Shown here: piece after piece, positions 15,770 to 24,579 of the stretch
Layout of the letters: each line of letters starts with the position of its first letter
Numbering within the stretch: the first letter of the stretch is position 1
Assembly (NCBI GenBank): GCA_030619865.1
Contig: JAUXAP010000007.1
Coordinates: forward strand, 1 to 45,451
From: Dehalococcoidia bacterium
GTDB taxonomy: Bacteria; Chloroflexota; Dehalococcoidia; Dehalococcoidales; JAUXAP01
Reading direction: 5' to 3'
Length of the DNA stretch: 45,451 nt
Position numbers and translations under genes: made by a program
The notes under the pieces: model-generated
What the model was told of the DNA's origin: nothing
The model's input: only the letters and a program-made list of their open reading frames with translations
Database searches by the model: none

Positions 15770-16537
15770 ATGCTACTAGCCATTGATATTGGAAATACTA
15801 ATATTATCTTAGGGGTTTTTGAAGGTGAGGAGCTTCGTGCTACCTGGCGCATGGCTACAGGTATTGACCGTACGACAGATGAGTATACTGCCCTACTGCT
15901 CAACTTGCTACAGCAGCAGGGGCTAGGCACACCTGATATTAAAGAGGTAGCCCTATGCAGTGTTGTCCCTCCACTGACCGCTACTTTTGAGCAACTATTT
16001 CAACAATATTTCCACATCTCGCCACTGGTGGTAGGAGCTGGAGTGAAGACCGGGGTACGCATCCGCATGGACAACCCCAGAGAGGTTGGTGCTGACCGCA
16101 TTGCGAATGCCGCCGCTGCCCACCACCTCTACCGTGGTCCGATAATCATCGTTGACCTAGGCACAGCCACTACCTTTGATACCGTATCCAAGGAAGGTGA
16201 TTATCTGGGAGGGGCTATTGCTCCTGGTATAAGCACCGCTTCTGAGGCTCTATTCATACGGGCAGCTGCGCTACCACGAGTAGAATTAGTCCCTCCTAAG
16301 CATACTATTGGCACCAATACCATTACTGCTATGCAATCAGGAATTGTCTTTGGCTATGTAGGACTTGTTGAAGGGATGGTGGCTCGTATTCAACAGGAAT
16401 TGGGAGAAAAAACTAAGGTAGTGGCTACTGGAGGCTATGCCGAACTCATCGCTAAAGAAACAGCGGTAATTGATGTGGTAAACCTCAATTTGACATTGAT
16501 AGGACTAAGACTTATCTATCTAATGAACAAATCCTAG
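15770..16537 (+). CDS. coaX: Type III pantothenate kinase
   Basis: The 255-residue protein has the CoaX phosphate-binding start LLAIDIGNTNI (2-12), the GADR motif (EVGADRIANAAAAH, about 105-118), and IVDLGTATTFD (about 126-136). It phosphorylates pantothenate as the first step to coenzyme A and typically needs a monovalent cation. It lies 11 bases after nnr and just before coaBC, so two CoA steps are encoded together. Confidence 0.95.
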   Translation: MLLAIDIGNTNIILGVFEGEELRATWRMATGIDRTTDEYTALLLNLLQQQGLGTPDIKEVALCSVVPPLTATFEQLFQQYFHISPLVVGAGVKTGVRIRMDNPREVGADRIANAAAAHHLYRGPIIIVDLGTATTFDTVSKEGDYLGGAIAPGISTASEALFIRAAALPRVELVPPKHTIGTNTITAMQSGIVFGYVGLVEGMVARIQQELGEKTKVVATGGYAELIAKETAVIDVVNLNLTLIGLRLIYLMNKS

Positions 16538-16555
16538 CCCGATGAGGAGATAGTG

Positions 16556-17743
16556 ATGTTAACCGATAAAACTATAATTCTGGGCATAACCGGAGGGATA
16601 GCTGCCTACAAAGCAGCCGACCTTGCCAGTAAACTAACCCAGGCTGGAGCTAAGGTTGAGGTGGTGATGACCAAATCGGCTACCGAATTCATAAGCCCAC
16701 TAACTTTCCGAAGTCTTACTGGTAGACTGGTCGTAACTGACATGTTTGAGCCAGCTTCTGAGTTCAGCATTGAGCATATAGCCCTAGCCGAGGCGGCTGA
16801 TGTAGTGGTTATTGCCCCGGCTACAGCTAATACCATTGCCAAACTAGCCGGAGGTATTGCCGATAATATACTGTGCTGCACTGTGTTAGCTACTAAAGCA
16901 CCAGTTATTGTAGCACCGGCCATGAATGTCAACATGTACCAGAACTCTATCACTCAGGATAACCTGGCTAAACTTAAAGCCCGAGGCTTTACCATTGTTG
17001 GCCCTGAATACGGTCGTTTAGCCTCAGGAAAAGTAGGTCTGGGACGCCTAGCTGAGATTGACAAAATCATAGGCACCATAAAGCAGGTACTGGACAGAAA
17101 CAGTGACCTTTCAGGTAAACGTATCGTGGTTACGGCCGGTGGTACGCAGGAACCCATCGACCCTGTCCGTCATATTGGGAACCGCTCCTCAGGCAAGATG
17201 GGCTATGCCATGGCTGAGGCAGCCCGGGATAGGGGAGCCGAGGTTAAACTAGTCACTGCCCCCACCTCCCTCCCAGAGCCAGCAGGCATGGAGGTTGTTC
17301 ACATTAAAACCGCTGCCGAGATGAAGAGAGCAGTAGCTAAAGCAGTAGCCCAGGCTGATGCTCTGATTATGGCTGCCGCTGTGGCTGATTATCAGCCAAA
17401 AAATGTAGCTAAAGCCAAAATTAAGAAAAAAAGCCCCAGCTTAACCCTGGAGCTAATCAGAACGCCAGATATTCTGGCTGAAGTAAAAGGCAACTTCCTC
17501 AAAGTCGGCTTCGCCGCTGAGAGTGAGGACATGGTAGCCAATGCCAAACAAAAGCTTGAGAAGAAAAAACTGGACATGATTGTAGCCAATGATATTACTG
17601 ATAAAGACAGCGCCTTTGGTAGCGATACCAATAAAGTAACCTTAATTAGCCGGGATGGCAAGATAGATAATCTCCCTCTGCTAACCAAAAGAGAGGTGGC
17701 GGACAGGATACTGGACAAGGTGGTGGGGCTATTAAAAGGGTAA
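16556..17743 (+). CDS. coaBC: Bifunctional phosphopantothenoylcysteine decarboxylase / phosphopantothenate-cysteine ligase
   Basis: The protein (about 395 residues) joins the flavoprotein CoaC domain (about 1-185) to the CoaB ligase domain (about 188-395). CoaC features are GITGGIAAYKA (10-20), the catalytic His74 (SIEHIALAEA) and PAMNVNMY. CoaB features are VTAGGTQEPIDPVRHIGNRSSGKMGYA (split) and AAVADYQPKN. It carries out the middle steps of coenzyme A synthesis. I prefer ATG 16556 over the adjacent GTG 16553 because GAGGAG is then at normal spacing. The C-terminal half uses KKK-rich loops, which is unremarkable. Confidence 0.95.
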   Translation: MLTDKTIILGITGGIAAYKAADLASKLTQAGAKVEVVMTKSATEFISPLTFRSLTGRLVVTDMFEPASEFSIEHIALAEAADVVVIAPATANTIAKLAGGIADNILCCTVLATKAPVIVAPAMNVNMYQNSITQDNLAKLKARGFTIVGPEYGRLASGKVGLGRLAEIDKIIGTIKQVLDRNSDLSGKRIVVTAGGTQEPIDPVRHIGNRSSGKMGYAMAEAARDRGAEVKLVTAPTSLPEPAGMEVVHIKTAAEMKRAVAKAVAQADALIMAAAVADYQPKNVAKAKIKKKSPSLTLELIRTPDILAEVKGNFLKVGFAAESEDMVANAKQKLEKKKLDMIVANDITDKDSAFGSDTNKVTLISRDGKIDNLPLLTKREVADRILDKVVGLLKG

Positions 17744-17773
17744 GGTCATTAAGCAATATTTGAAGAGGCATAC

Positions 17774-20452
17774 ATGACAGAAGCACCGAAAATTCAATAT
17801 GAAATGCCCAAGGCGTATGAGCCGGGCAAGGTTGAGCAGAAGTGGTATCAGTTCTGGCTGGAAAAGGGCTACTTTAAGCCTAAGATAGACCCACAAAAGT
17901 CGCCATTCGTCATCATCATGCCGCCGCCCAATGTTACCGGCGAACTTCACGTCGGGCATGCTCTAACTGCCACCCTGGAGGATATTATGACCCGCTGGCA
18001 CCGGATGAAGGGTGAGCCTACCCTATGGCTGCCCGGCGTTGACCATGCTGGCATTGCCGCTCAGGTAGTAGTAGAGCAACTGCTAGCTGAGGAAGGGCTA
18101 GACCGACACCAGTTAGGCAGAGAGAAGTTCCTGGAAAGAATGTGGCAGTGGGCGAAAAGCTGTCGCCAGACTATTGCCAAGCAGCACCAGAGACTGGGCG
18201 TTTCCTGCGACTGGGATAGAGAGGTCTTTACCCTGGATGAAGGACCAAGCCAGGCAGTGCGCACTGCGTTTGTTCATCTGTATGACAAAGGATTAATTTA
18301 TAGAGGGGAACGGATTATCAACTGGTGCCCCCGTTGTGCTACCGCCCTCTCTGACCTTGAAGTAGAACACAAGGAGTTGACCGGACACCTGTATTACGTC
18401 CGCTACCATCTGGCTGAGAGCGATAAGGATTTTATCACCGTAGCCACCACCCGACCTGAGACCATACTCGGTGATACGGCGGTAGCGGTCAACCCTAAAG
18501 ATAAGCGGTTTAAGGCTATGATAGGTAAGAAAGTTATTCTCCCCGCGGTGAACAGAGTAATACCCATCGTGGCTGATGAGGCTGTTGACCCTAGCTTTGG
18601 CACCGGTGCGGTCAAGGTCACCCCAGCTCACGACCCGGTAGACTTTGAGGTGTCTCAGCGACAGGGATTGCCTCTGGTAAACATATTAAACCTGGATGCC
18701 ACTATGAATGAAAACGCCGGACCTTATGTTGGGCTTGACCGCTTCGCTTGCCGCAAAGCCATACTATCCGACCTTAAAAAAGACGGGCTTCTGGTAAAGG
18801 TTGAACCTTATACCCACTCAGTAGGACACTGCGCCCGTTGCCAGACAGTTGTTGAACCGATAGCCAGTAAGCAATGGTTCATCAAAACCCAACCCCTGGC
18901 TCAACCGGCTATTAAAGCCGTCTTAGATAAGCGAATCGCTATTATCCCCCAGCGCTTTACCAAGGTCTATCTCAACTGGATGGAGAATATTCGCGACTGG
19001 TGCATCAGTCGCCAGCTATGGTGGGGACACCGAATCCCGGTGTGGTATTGCCAGGACTGTGGTGAATTAACAGTAACTACCGACGAGGCTAAATCTTGTA
19101 GCCACTGTGGCTCAGCCAATATAGAGCAAGACCCAGATGTCCTTGATACCTGGTTTAGCTCAGCGCTGTGGACTCACTCTACCCTGGGCTGGCCTGATGA
19201 CACCGAGAGCCTGCGTTACTTCTACCCAACCACAGTGATGGAAACCGGCTACGACATCCTCTTCTTCTGGGTAGCCAGAATGATTATGATGGGTCTGGAA
19301 GATACCGGTGACATTCCCTTCCGCATCGTCTACCTGCATGGTCTGGTGCGCGATGAGAAGGGAGAGAAGATGAGCAAGATTAGGGGTAATGTGCTTAATC
19401 CCATTGACACACTGGAGAAATATGGCACCGATGCCCTGCGCTTTGCCCTATCCACCGGCACATCGCCAGGAAACGACATCAAACTAACCCCGTCAAAGCT
19501 AGAAGCTAGCCGCAACTTTGCTAACAAACTGTGGAATGCCACCCGGTTTGTAATCAGGAGTATTGAAACAGACCTTACTGATGTGAAAATTCAGTGGAAT
19601 CTTCTTCCAGTAGAAGACCGCTGGATTCTAAGTCGGCTTAACCGCACCATATCAAGTGTAACCAGCCTGATGGAAGACTGCCAGTTTGGAGAATCCCAAA
19701 GGCAAATCCATGACTTCTTGTGGGGTGAATTCTGCGACTGGTATATTGAGATATCAAAAATTCGATTCCGCCCTGAAGCTACAGAAGTGCTGTCACCAAT
19801 CCCGGTTCTGGTTCATGTGCTGGAGACTTCGCTTCGTCTGCTACACCCCTTCATGCCCTTTATCACTGAAGAGCTATGGCAAAATCTCAAGAAGCATCTG
19901 CCCCCAGACTGGCAAGCAACTGAGTCTATAATGATAGCCGCCTACCCTCAGGCTGATGAGACAACTCTTGACCCAGAGTCAGAGCGAGTTATGGAATCTA
20001 TAATTGAGATAATCCACTCTATCCGCAATGCCCGGGCTCAATACAAAGTAGAGAGTGCCAAATGGATTGAGGCACAAGTCTATGCCGATAAGCTTACATC
20101 AGCTATTATCCCCTATTCTCAAGCTATCCAGACCCTGGCTAGGGTAAGACCAGTTACCTTCCTGGATAGCAGGCAAGAAGGCCTACCAAGGGAAAAGGCT
20201 CTGGTATTAGTGCTCAAGGAGACCGAGGTAGTCATCCCTATGGAGAGTATGGCTGATTTGGAAGCGGAGAGGAAACGGCTACAGGATGAGATAAAACGAA
20301 GTCAAGCCGAGGTGACCCGTCTTGAAGCCAGACTCGAGGACAAAGCCTTCTTGACCAAGGCACCAGCAGCTGTTATTGATAAAGAACGCCAGAAACTCTA
20401 TACTCTAACCGATAAACTAGAAAGGCTCAAACAAAAAATCCTCAAACTTTAA
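17774..20452 (+). CDS. valS: Valyl-tRNA synthetase
   Basis: The 892-residue class I synthetase has PPPNVTGELHVGH (50-62) as its HIGH motif, the editing domain in the 200-330 region (TTRPETILGDTAVAV), and EKMSKIRGNVLNP, where residues 532-536 read KMSKI. The last residue differs from the common KMSKS. Zinc-type Cys pairs are seen at about 183-186 and in CxxC...CxxC near 424-448. The C-terminal 70 residues form the usual ValRS coiled coil. It charges tRNA-Val. It starts 30 bases after coaBC. Confidence 0.96.
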   Translation: MTEAPKIQYEMPKAYEPGKVEQKWYQFWLEKGYFKPKIDPQKSPFVIIMPPPNVTGELHVGHALTATLEDIMTRWHRMKGEPTLWLPGVDHAGIAAQVVVEQLLAEEGLDRHQLGREKFLERMWQWAKSCRQTIAKQHQRLGVSCDWDREVFTLDEGPSQAVRTAFVHLYDKGLIYRGERIINWCPRCATALSDLEVEHKELTGHLYYVRYHLAESDKDFITVATTRPETILGDTAVAVNPKDKRFKAMIGKKVILPAVNRVIPIVADEAVDPSFGTGAVKVTPAHDPVDFEVSQRQGLPLVNILNLDATMNENAGPYVGLDRFACRKAILSDLKKDGLLVKVEPYTHSVGHCARCQTVVEPIASKQWFIKTQPLAQPAIKAVLDKRIAIIPQRFTKVYLNWMENIRDWCISRQLWWGHRIPVWYCQDCGELTVTTDEAKSCSHCGSANIEQDPDVLDTWFSSALWTHSTLGWPDDTESLRYFYPTTVMETGYDILFFWVARMIMMGLEDTGDIPFRIVYLHGLVRDEKGEKMSKIRGNVLNPIDTLEKYGTDALRFALSTGTSPGNDIKLTPSKLEASRNFANKLWNATRFVIRSIETDLTDVKIQWNLLPVEDRWILSRLNRTISSVTSLMEDCQFGESQRQIHDFLWGEFCDWYIEISKIRFRPEATEVLSPIPVLVHVLETSLRLLHPFMPFITEELWQNLKKHLPPDWQATESIMIAAYPQADETTLDPESERVMESIIEIIHSIRNARAQYKVESAKWIEAQVYADKLTSAIIPYSQAIQTLARVRPVTFLDSRQEGLPREKALVLVLKETEVVIPMESMADLEAERKRLQDEIKRSQAEVTRLEARLEDKAFLTKAPAAVIDKERQKLYTLTDKLERLKQKILKL

Positions 20453-20461
20453 GGAGGAAGA

Positions 20462-20932
20462 ATGGCCGAGAAAATACTTATTCCACTGGATGGTTCTAAC
20501 GTAGGTGAGGCTGCCTTGTCGTATGTTAAGGAACTAGTTTCCAAGCTATCACCACAGGCAAAGGTAGAAATTACCCTCCTCCAGGTAGTATCACCACTGA
20601 CTCACTATGTTTTTGCCGGAGAGGCAATGGCTCCAACCCCCTATACCGATCAAGAGATAGAGCAAAATAAAAAGCAAGCTATGGGCTACCTCAAGAAGGC
20701 TAGCAAAGGTCTAAGAAGTCAAGGAGTCACTGTAAAGACAAAAATAGTAATTGGTAGTGCTGCTGAAGAGATTATTAGCGTCGCTGATGAAATCAATGCC
20801 GACTTGATTGCTATGTCAACACACGGACGCTCAGGCATAAGTCGGTGGGCTTTCGGCAGTATTACTGGCCGGGTACTACGGGGAGGACATAAGCCGGTAC
20901 TCGTGGTGAGAGCACCAAAGAAGACTGCCTAA
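20462..20932 (+). CDS. Universal stress protein (UspA family)
   Basis: The 156-residue single-domain protein has the family's N-terminal ILIPLDGS (5-12) and the C-terminal ATP-binding pattern STHGRSGISRWAFGSITGRVLR (about 120-141), followed by KPVLVVR. The glycine pattern suggests an ATP-binding Usp. Its ATG is 9 bases after valS, with AAGGAGGAAG between, so it is probably co-transcribed. Its partner and signal are unknown. It converges on the SDR gene. Confidence 0.92.
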   Translation: MAEKILIPLDGSNVGEAALSYVKELVSKLSPQAKVEITLLQVVSPLTHYVFAGEAMAPTPYTDQEIEQNKKQAMGYLKKASKGLRSQGVTVKTKIVIGSAAEEIISVADEINADLIAMSTHGRSGISRWAFGSITGRVLRGGHKPVLVVRAPKKTA

Positions 20933-20951
20933 ATTAGGCTCTGGATTTCGC

Positions 20952-21788
20952 TTAGTCCCTAGTGAAGCCACCATCAACATTTAACGCCTGACCGGTAATA
21001 TTTCTCGCGTCTTCGGAAACAAGAAATACGACGGCATGCCCCATGTCCTCCGGCGTCTGCTCTCTTCTTAACGGCATTATGGGACCTAGCTCTGGGAATC
21101 TCCCCTCCGCCATCCCAAGAAACCATTCTCTGGGCGTCAACCCCTTCCATTCAGGTCTGGTTTTAATTCTCCGGCTGGCGCCTCTTTCAAAGGCATCAGT
21201 ATAGACTACTCCGGGACAGACACAATTAACATTAATGTTGTGCTCGCCTAATTCACAAGCCAATGACTGAGTAAATCTTATTACGCCAGCCTTCATAGTG
21301 CCGTAAGCGGCGCTTACATGGGGATGGGGAAAGCCGTACCTGCCAGCTATTGATGATATATTCACAATCTTGCCGCTTTTCTGTTTAATAAAATGAGGTA
21401 TTACTGCCCGGCACATCAAAACTGCTGACCTAAGATTCTGCTCATATGACCCGTCCCACTCCGCTTCTATTGGGTCCAGAAAACCTGTCCCAACTTCTTT
21501 TTTCTTAGCCGCACCCCCAACATTGTTCACCAGTATGTCTATCTTGCCAAAAGTGCTTATGGTTTCCTCAACCACCAATGCCACCTTCTCACTCTCGGTA
21601 ACATCGGCTACTATGGTCAATGATTTGCGACCTAAGCCCTCAATCTCAGCAGCAACCTTCTTGGCAGTTTCTTCATGGAGGGAATTAACAGCAACATCTG
21701 CCCCCTCCTCAGCAAGGCAGAGGGCAATACCCCGCCCAATCCCTCGCCCCGCTCCAGTGACAATAGCTACTTTACCTTCTAACTTCAT
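20952..21788 (-). CDS. Short-chain dehydrogenase/reductase (FabG-like)
   Basis: This 278-residue classical SDR has the nucleotide-binding TGAGRGIG (11-18), NNVGG near 88-92, the catalytic Ser in NISSIAG, and YGTMK (YxxxK). Compared with FabG it has about 25 extra residues before the C-terminal MPLRREQTPEDMG...ALNVDGGFTRD, which may shape the substrate pocket. The substrate cannot be told from sequence. The ATG follows AAAGGAGAG and a promoter at 21820-21848. It is a single-gene unit. Confidence 0.92.
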   Translation of the reverse strand: MKLEGKVAIVTGAGRGIGRGIALCLAEEGADVAVNSLHEETAKKVAAEIEGLGRKSLTIVADVTESEKVALVVEETISTFGKIDILVNNVGGAAKKKEVGTGFLDPIEAEWDGSYEQNLRSAVLMCRAVIPHFIKQKSGKIVNISSIAGRYGFPHPHVSAAYGTMKAGVIRFTQSLACELGEHNINVNCVCPGVVYTDAFERGASRRIKTRPEWKGLTPREWFLGMAEGRFPELGPIMPLRREQTPEDMGHAVVFLVSEDARNITGQALNVDGGFTRD

Positions 21789-21819
21789 TTAGCACTCTCC
21801 TTTAATTTCAGTGTTGCTA

Positions 21820-21848
21820 ATTGTAGTCGCCCTATAGCTTACTTACAA
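21820..21848 (-). promoter_or_regulatory. Promoter of the SDR gene
   Basis: On the minus strand TTGTAA (21843-21848) and TACAAT (21820-21825) are 17 bases apart, 32 bases upstream of the SDR start. Confidence 0.5.
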
Positions 21849-21896
21849 GCGTTTAAATAAAGAAAAATACTGAGGGAATGAGAATATAATCCTTAT

Positions 21897-22616
21897 TTAT
21901 CCTTTACCAGTTACCAGTTTCTCAGGAAAACTGCTGCCCTTTAGCTGCTCCAGCGCCTTCTTAGTATCACTGGCAACCCTAGTTTTATCACTTTGCTCAA
22001 ACCGGTACTTAAATAGCCAGTAGGTAAACTCCTTTAGCTCGGTCAGGCTTATAGACCTAACCTGAGGGTAGCCTTTCTCCCGTCTAAACCGCTTCAGCAA
22101 TACCGTTTCAGTAGCCCCATATATCCGCCGGTAAACCTCGTTAGCAGTATCATGCCCTTTATTATAACCCAAAGTCCACCTCTCCTTGCGCACCTCTTCC
22201 TGCACTGCCAAAAATAAAGCCTCCTCCACAGTAATGCCATAAAAGTAGTTAAGATATTGATGATATTTATCACCGATAAGCCCCTTGAATTTACTTACAG
22301 TCAGGTTAAGTGGTGGCTCACCATGGAAAAGAAGAGCCGTCTTCTGCTCGTCAGGCAATAAGCTATCTACCGCCTCACACAGGCGCTCAGCCAGAATCAG
22401 CCAGTCAAAGGCTTCACCAGCGATAAGGTAGCGATAGGTTCGCCCGTTATGGGTCTCCTCAGCAGTAGTCCATAACCCAATAGCCTCAAGCAGAGCAATA
22501 TACCAGTGCTTCCCACCGGTGATAGCTTGCTCTAAATGTCTTATTACCTCAGCATCTCCTGCCGGAGTTAACTGAGAGGATGGTACCTGGTTATCTAAAT
22601 CGGTCACTATCATCAC
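21897..22616 (-). CDS. Conserved-looking hypothetical protein downstream of polX
   Basis: The 239-residue soluble protein has no membrane segment and no motif I recognise. It is rich in aromatic residues: GKHWYIALLEAIGLW near 36-50, YHQYLNYFYG near 119-128, and a helical C-terminus with ELKEFTYWLFKYRFEQSDKTR. The gene begins right after the polX stop. GTG 22616, ATG 22613 or GTG 22607 could start it. The last has AAGGTG at a proper distance. Translational coupling to polX suggests a related role, but no function can be assigned. Confidence 0.75.
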   Translation of the reverse strand: MMIVTDLDNQVPSSQLTPAGDAEVIRHLEQAITGGKHWYIALLEAIGLWTTAEETHNGRTYRYLIAGEAFDWLILAERLCEAVDSLLPDEQKTALLFHGEPPLNLTVSKFKGLIGDKYHQYLNYFYGITVEEALFLAVQEEVRKERWTLGYNKGHDTANEVYRRIYGATETVLLKRFRREKGYPQVRSISLTELKEFTYWLFKYRFEQSDKTRVASDTKKALEQLKGSSFPEKLVTGKG

Positions 22617-22617
22617 C

Positions 22618-24336
22618 TTAGTATGATGTAAAATAGGCTATAACTTCCTTCAATGGTCTGGTATTCAGTATGTCCTGCGTCTGGCACCAGCCCCGCCTGG
22701 CCACCCCCACCCCAAAGCGCATAAAGCTCAGACGCTCAATGCTATGGGCGTCGGTGTTAATTACCAGTTTTACCCCTAGCTCTCTTGCCCGATAGGTATG
22801 AATGTCTTTAAGGTCAAGCCGATTCGGTGCAGCGTTGATTTCCACTATAGTATTAGTTTTAGCCGCCGTTTGCAGGACAGCCTCCATATCTACTGCCACC
22901 GGCTCCCTATCTGGCAACAGACGACAGGTAGGATGAGCCAGCACATCTACATTAGGATTCTCAATAGCTCCTATAATTCGCCTTGTCATCTGCTCTTCAC
23001 CCTGATTCAGGCCAGAATGTACCGCTGCCGTAACAATATCCAGCTCTGCCAGAAGCTCGTCAGGTATATCCAGGCTGCCGTCGGCACGAATATCCACCTC
23101 AATACCGGTGAAGATATGAATGCCATCTAATTTCTGGTTGACTTTCTTGATTTCCGATATTTGCTGCTTCAGCCGTTCCGCATTCAGCCCGTGGGCAATG
23201 CCACGTCCACCCGAATGGTCAGTGATTCCCAGATACTGATAGCCAAGGTCTCTGGCAACTAGTGCCATTGTCTCAATAGTATCATGGCCATCACTCCAGT
23301 CGCTATGAACATGGAGGTCTCCCTTTATGTCAGGTAATTCAACCAGCTTGGGTACAGTGCCTTGCTCTGCTCTTTCTATCTCTGGCCCACCCTCTCTTAT
23401 CTCGGGTGGGATAAATTGCAGACCCTGCCGCTTGTAGAAAGCCTCCTCGGTGACAAATTTCTCCAGCTTTTCAGTTGCCAGGTCAGTGATGCCATACTCA
23501 CTTAATTTTAGTCCCTGCCGGTGTGCCCTCTCCCTGAGGTTGATATTATGCTGTTTACTGCCGGTAAAATACTGGAGCAAAGAGCCAAATGAGTCGTGTT
23601 CAACAATTCTCAGGTCAACCTGAAGCCCGCCGGAAACGACCACGCTCGCCTTGGTTGTACCGCTGGCTAAGACCTCCCTGACCTGAGGCAAGGTAACAAA
23701 GGCTTGAATTACTTCCCTGGCATTATCGGCAGTGCCCATAATATCAATATCGCCTATTGTTTCCCGAAAACGGCGCAGGCTTCCGGCTGGAGTCAGGTTC
23801 TTTAAACCAGGCAACCCCTTGAGTCTAGCTGAAATCTCATCTACTACCGGTAGTGCTTCACCGATAGGGATGCGCTGGTCTTTTCTCCTTAGTGCCTGAA
23901 TGTGTCGCAGGATGTTTTCGGTTACCTTATCTCCCATACGGGGCAGCGAAGCCACCTTACCGCCAACGATAGCTGCCTCTAGTTCATCTACTGTCTTTAT
24001 GCCAAGCTCACCGGATAGCAGCATAGCTGTCTTAGGACCAATGCTGGGTACATCAAGCAGGGTGCTAATGCCTTCGGGGAATTCAGCTTTCAGTTTCTCG
24101 TAGTAATCAAGCTTACCGGTGGTTACCAGTTCGGTAATCTTCTTGGTGATAGCCTCCCCCACCCCGGGGATTTCTTTTAACCTATCCTCAGCGGCTAGTT
24201 GCTCCACTTCAACCGAGAGGTGGTCAATAGAACGAGCCGCCCTCTGGTAAGCCCTTATCTTAAACGGGTTCTCCCCCTTAAGCTCCAGAAGGTCAGCAAT
24301 ATCCTCAAATACTTTGGCAATTTCACTGTTCCTCAT
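22618..24336 (-). CDS. polX: Family X DNA polymerase with PHP domain (PolX)
   Basis: The 572-residue protein has the bacterial PolX arrangement: helix-hairpin-helix 8-kDa region (IPGVGEAITKKI, about 55-66; VPSIGPKTAMLL, about 95-106), nucleotidyltransferase palm (GSLRRFRETIGDID, with catalytic Asp pair in GDID; third acidic residue in VDLRIV), and a C-terminal PHP domain from about 335. The PHP domain has the metal-binding HVHSDWSDG, ITDHSGG, EVDIRADG and INTDAHS elements. It is expected to fill short gaps in base-excision repair and to have 3'-5' exonuclease activity. The ATG overlaps the end of the preceding 80-residue gene by 14 bases, with GAGAGG upstream. Confidence 0.95.
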   Translation of the reverse strand: MRNSEIAKVFEDIADLLELKGENPFKIRAYQRAARSIDHLSVEVEQLAAEDRLKEIPGVGEAITKKITELVTTGKLDYYEKLKAEFPEGISTLLDVPSIGPKTAMLLSGELGIKTVDELEAAIVGGKVASLPRMGDKVTENILRHIQALRRKDQRIPIGEALPVVDEISARLKGLPGLKNLTPAGSLRRFRETIGDIDIMGTADNAREVIQAFVTLPQVREVLASGTTKASVVVSGGLQVDLRIVEHDSFGSLLQYFTGSKQHNINLRERAHRQGLKLSEYGITDLATEKLEKFVTEEAFYKRQGLQFIPPEIREGGPEIERAEQGTVPKLVELPDIKGDLHVHSDWSDGHDTIETMALVARDLGYQYLGITDHSGGRGIAHGLNAERLKQQISEIKKVNQKLDGIHIFTGIEVDIRADGSLDIPDELLAELDIVTAAVHSGLNQGEEQMTRRIIGAIENPNVDVLAHPTCRLLPDREPVAVDMEAVLQTAAKTNTIVEINAAPNRLDLKDIHTYRARELGVKLVINTDAHSIERLSFMRFGVGVARRGWCQTQDILNTRPLKEVIAYFTSY

Positions 24337-24565
24337 CAGCGGTAAGCCTCTCCCTTATCCGCTCCCAATCCGGGTTACCGTGATTAAAGAACGACTCAAA
24401 ATTACCCTTCAGCCGCTCATAATAGTCGCCCTCAGCATAGTTATCTTGAACATACTGGTAGAAAGCCCCCACCAGACCATCCATAGGAATATCCTTAGGG
24501 ACCTTCAGACCTGAGTCCTCAAACTCCGAATCCAAAAACTCTTTAACAACCTGCCTAGTAAGCAT
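24323..24565 (-). CDS. Small acidic hypothetical protein upstream of polX
   Basis: The 80-residue acidic, soluble protein contains VVKEFLDSEFEDSGL, PMDGLVGAFYQYVQDNYAEGDYYERLKGNFESFF (in parts) and a final DWERIRERL, and is predicted mostly helical. It starts at ATG 24565 after a GGGGAG ribosome binding site and its end overlaps polX. I do not recognise a family. The overlap and good ribosome binding site support it as a real gene in the same transcript. Confidence 0.72.
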   Translation of the reverse strand: MLTRQVVKEFLDSEFEDSGLKVPKDIPMDGLVGAFYQYVQDNYAEGDYYERLKGNFESFFNHGNPDWERIRERLTADEEQ

Positions 24566-24579
24566 GTTTAGAACTCCCC

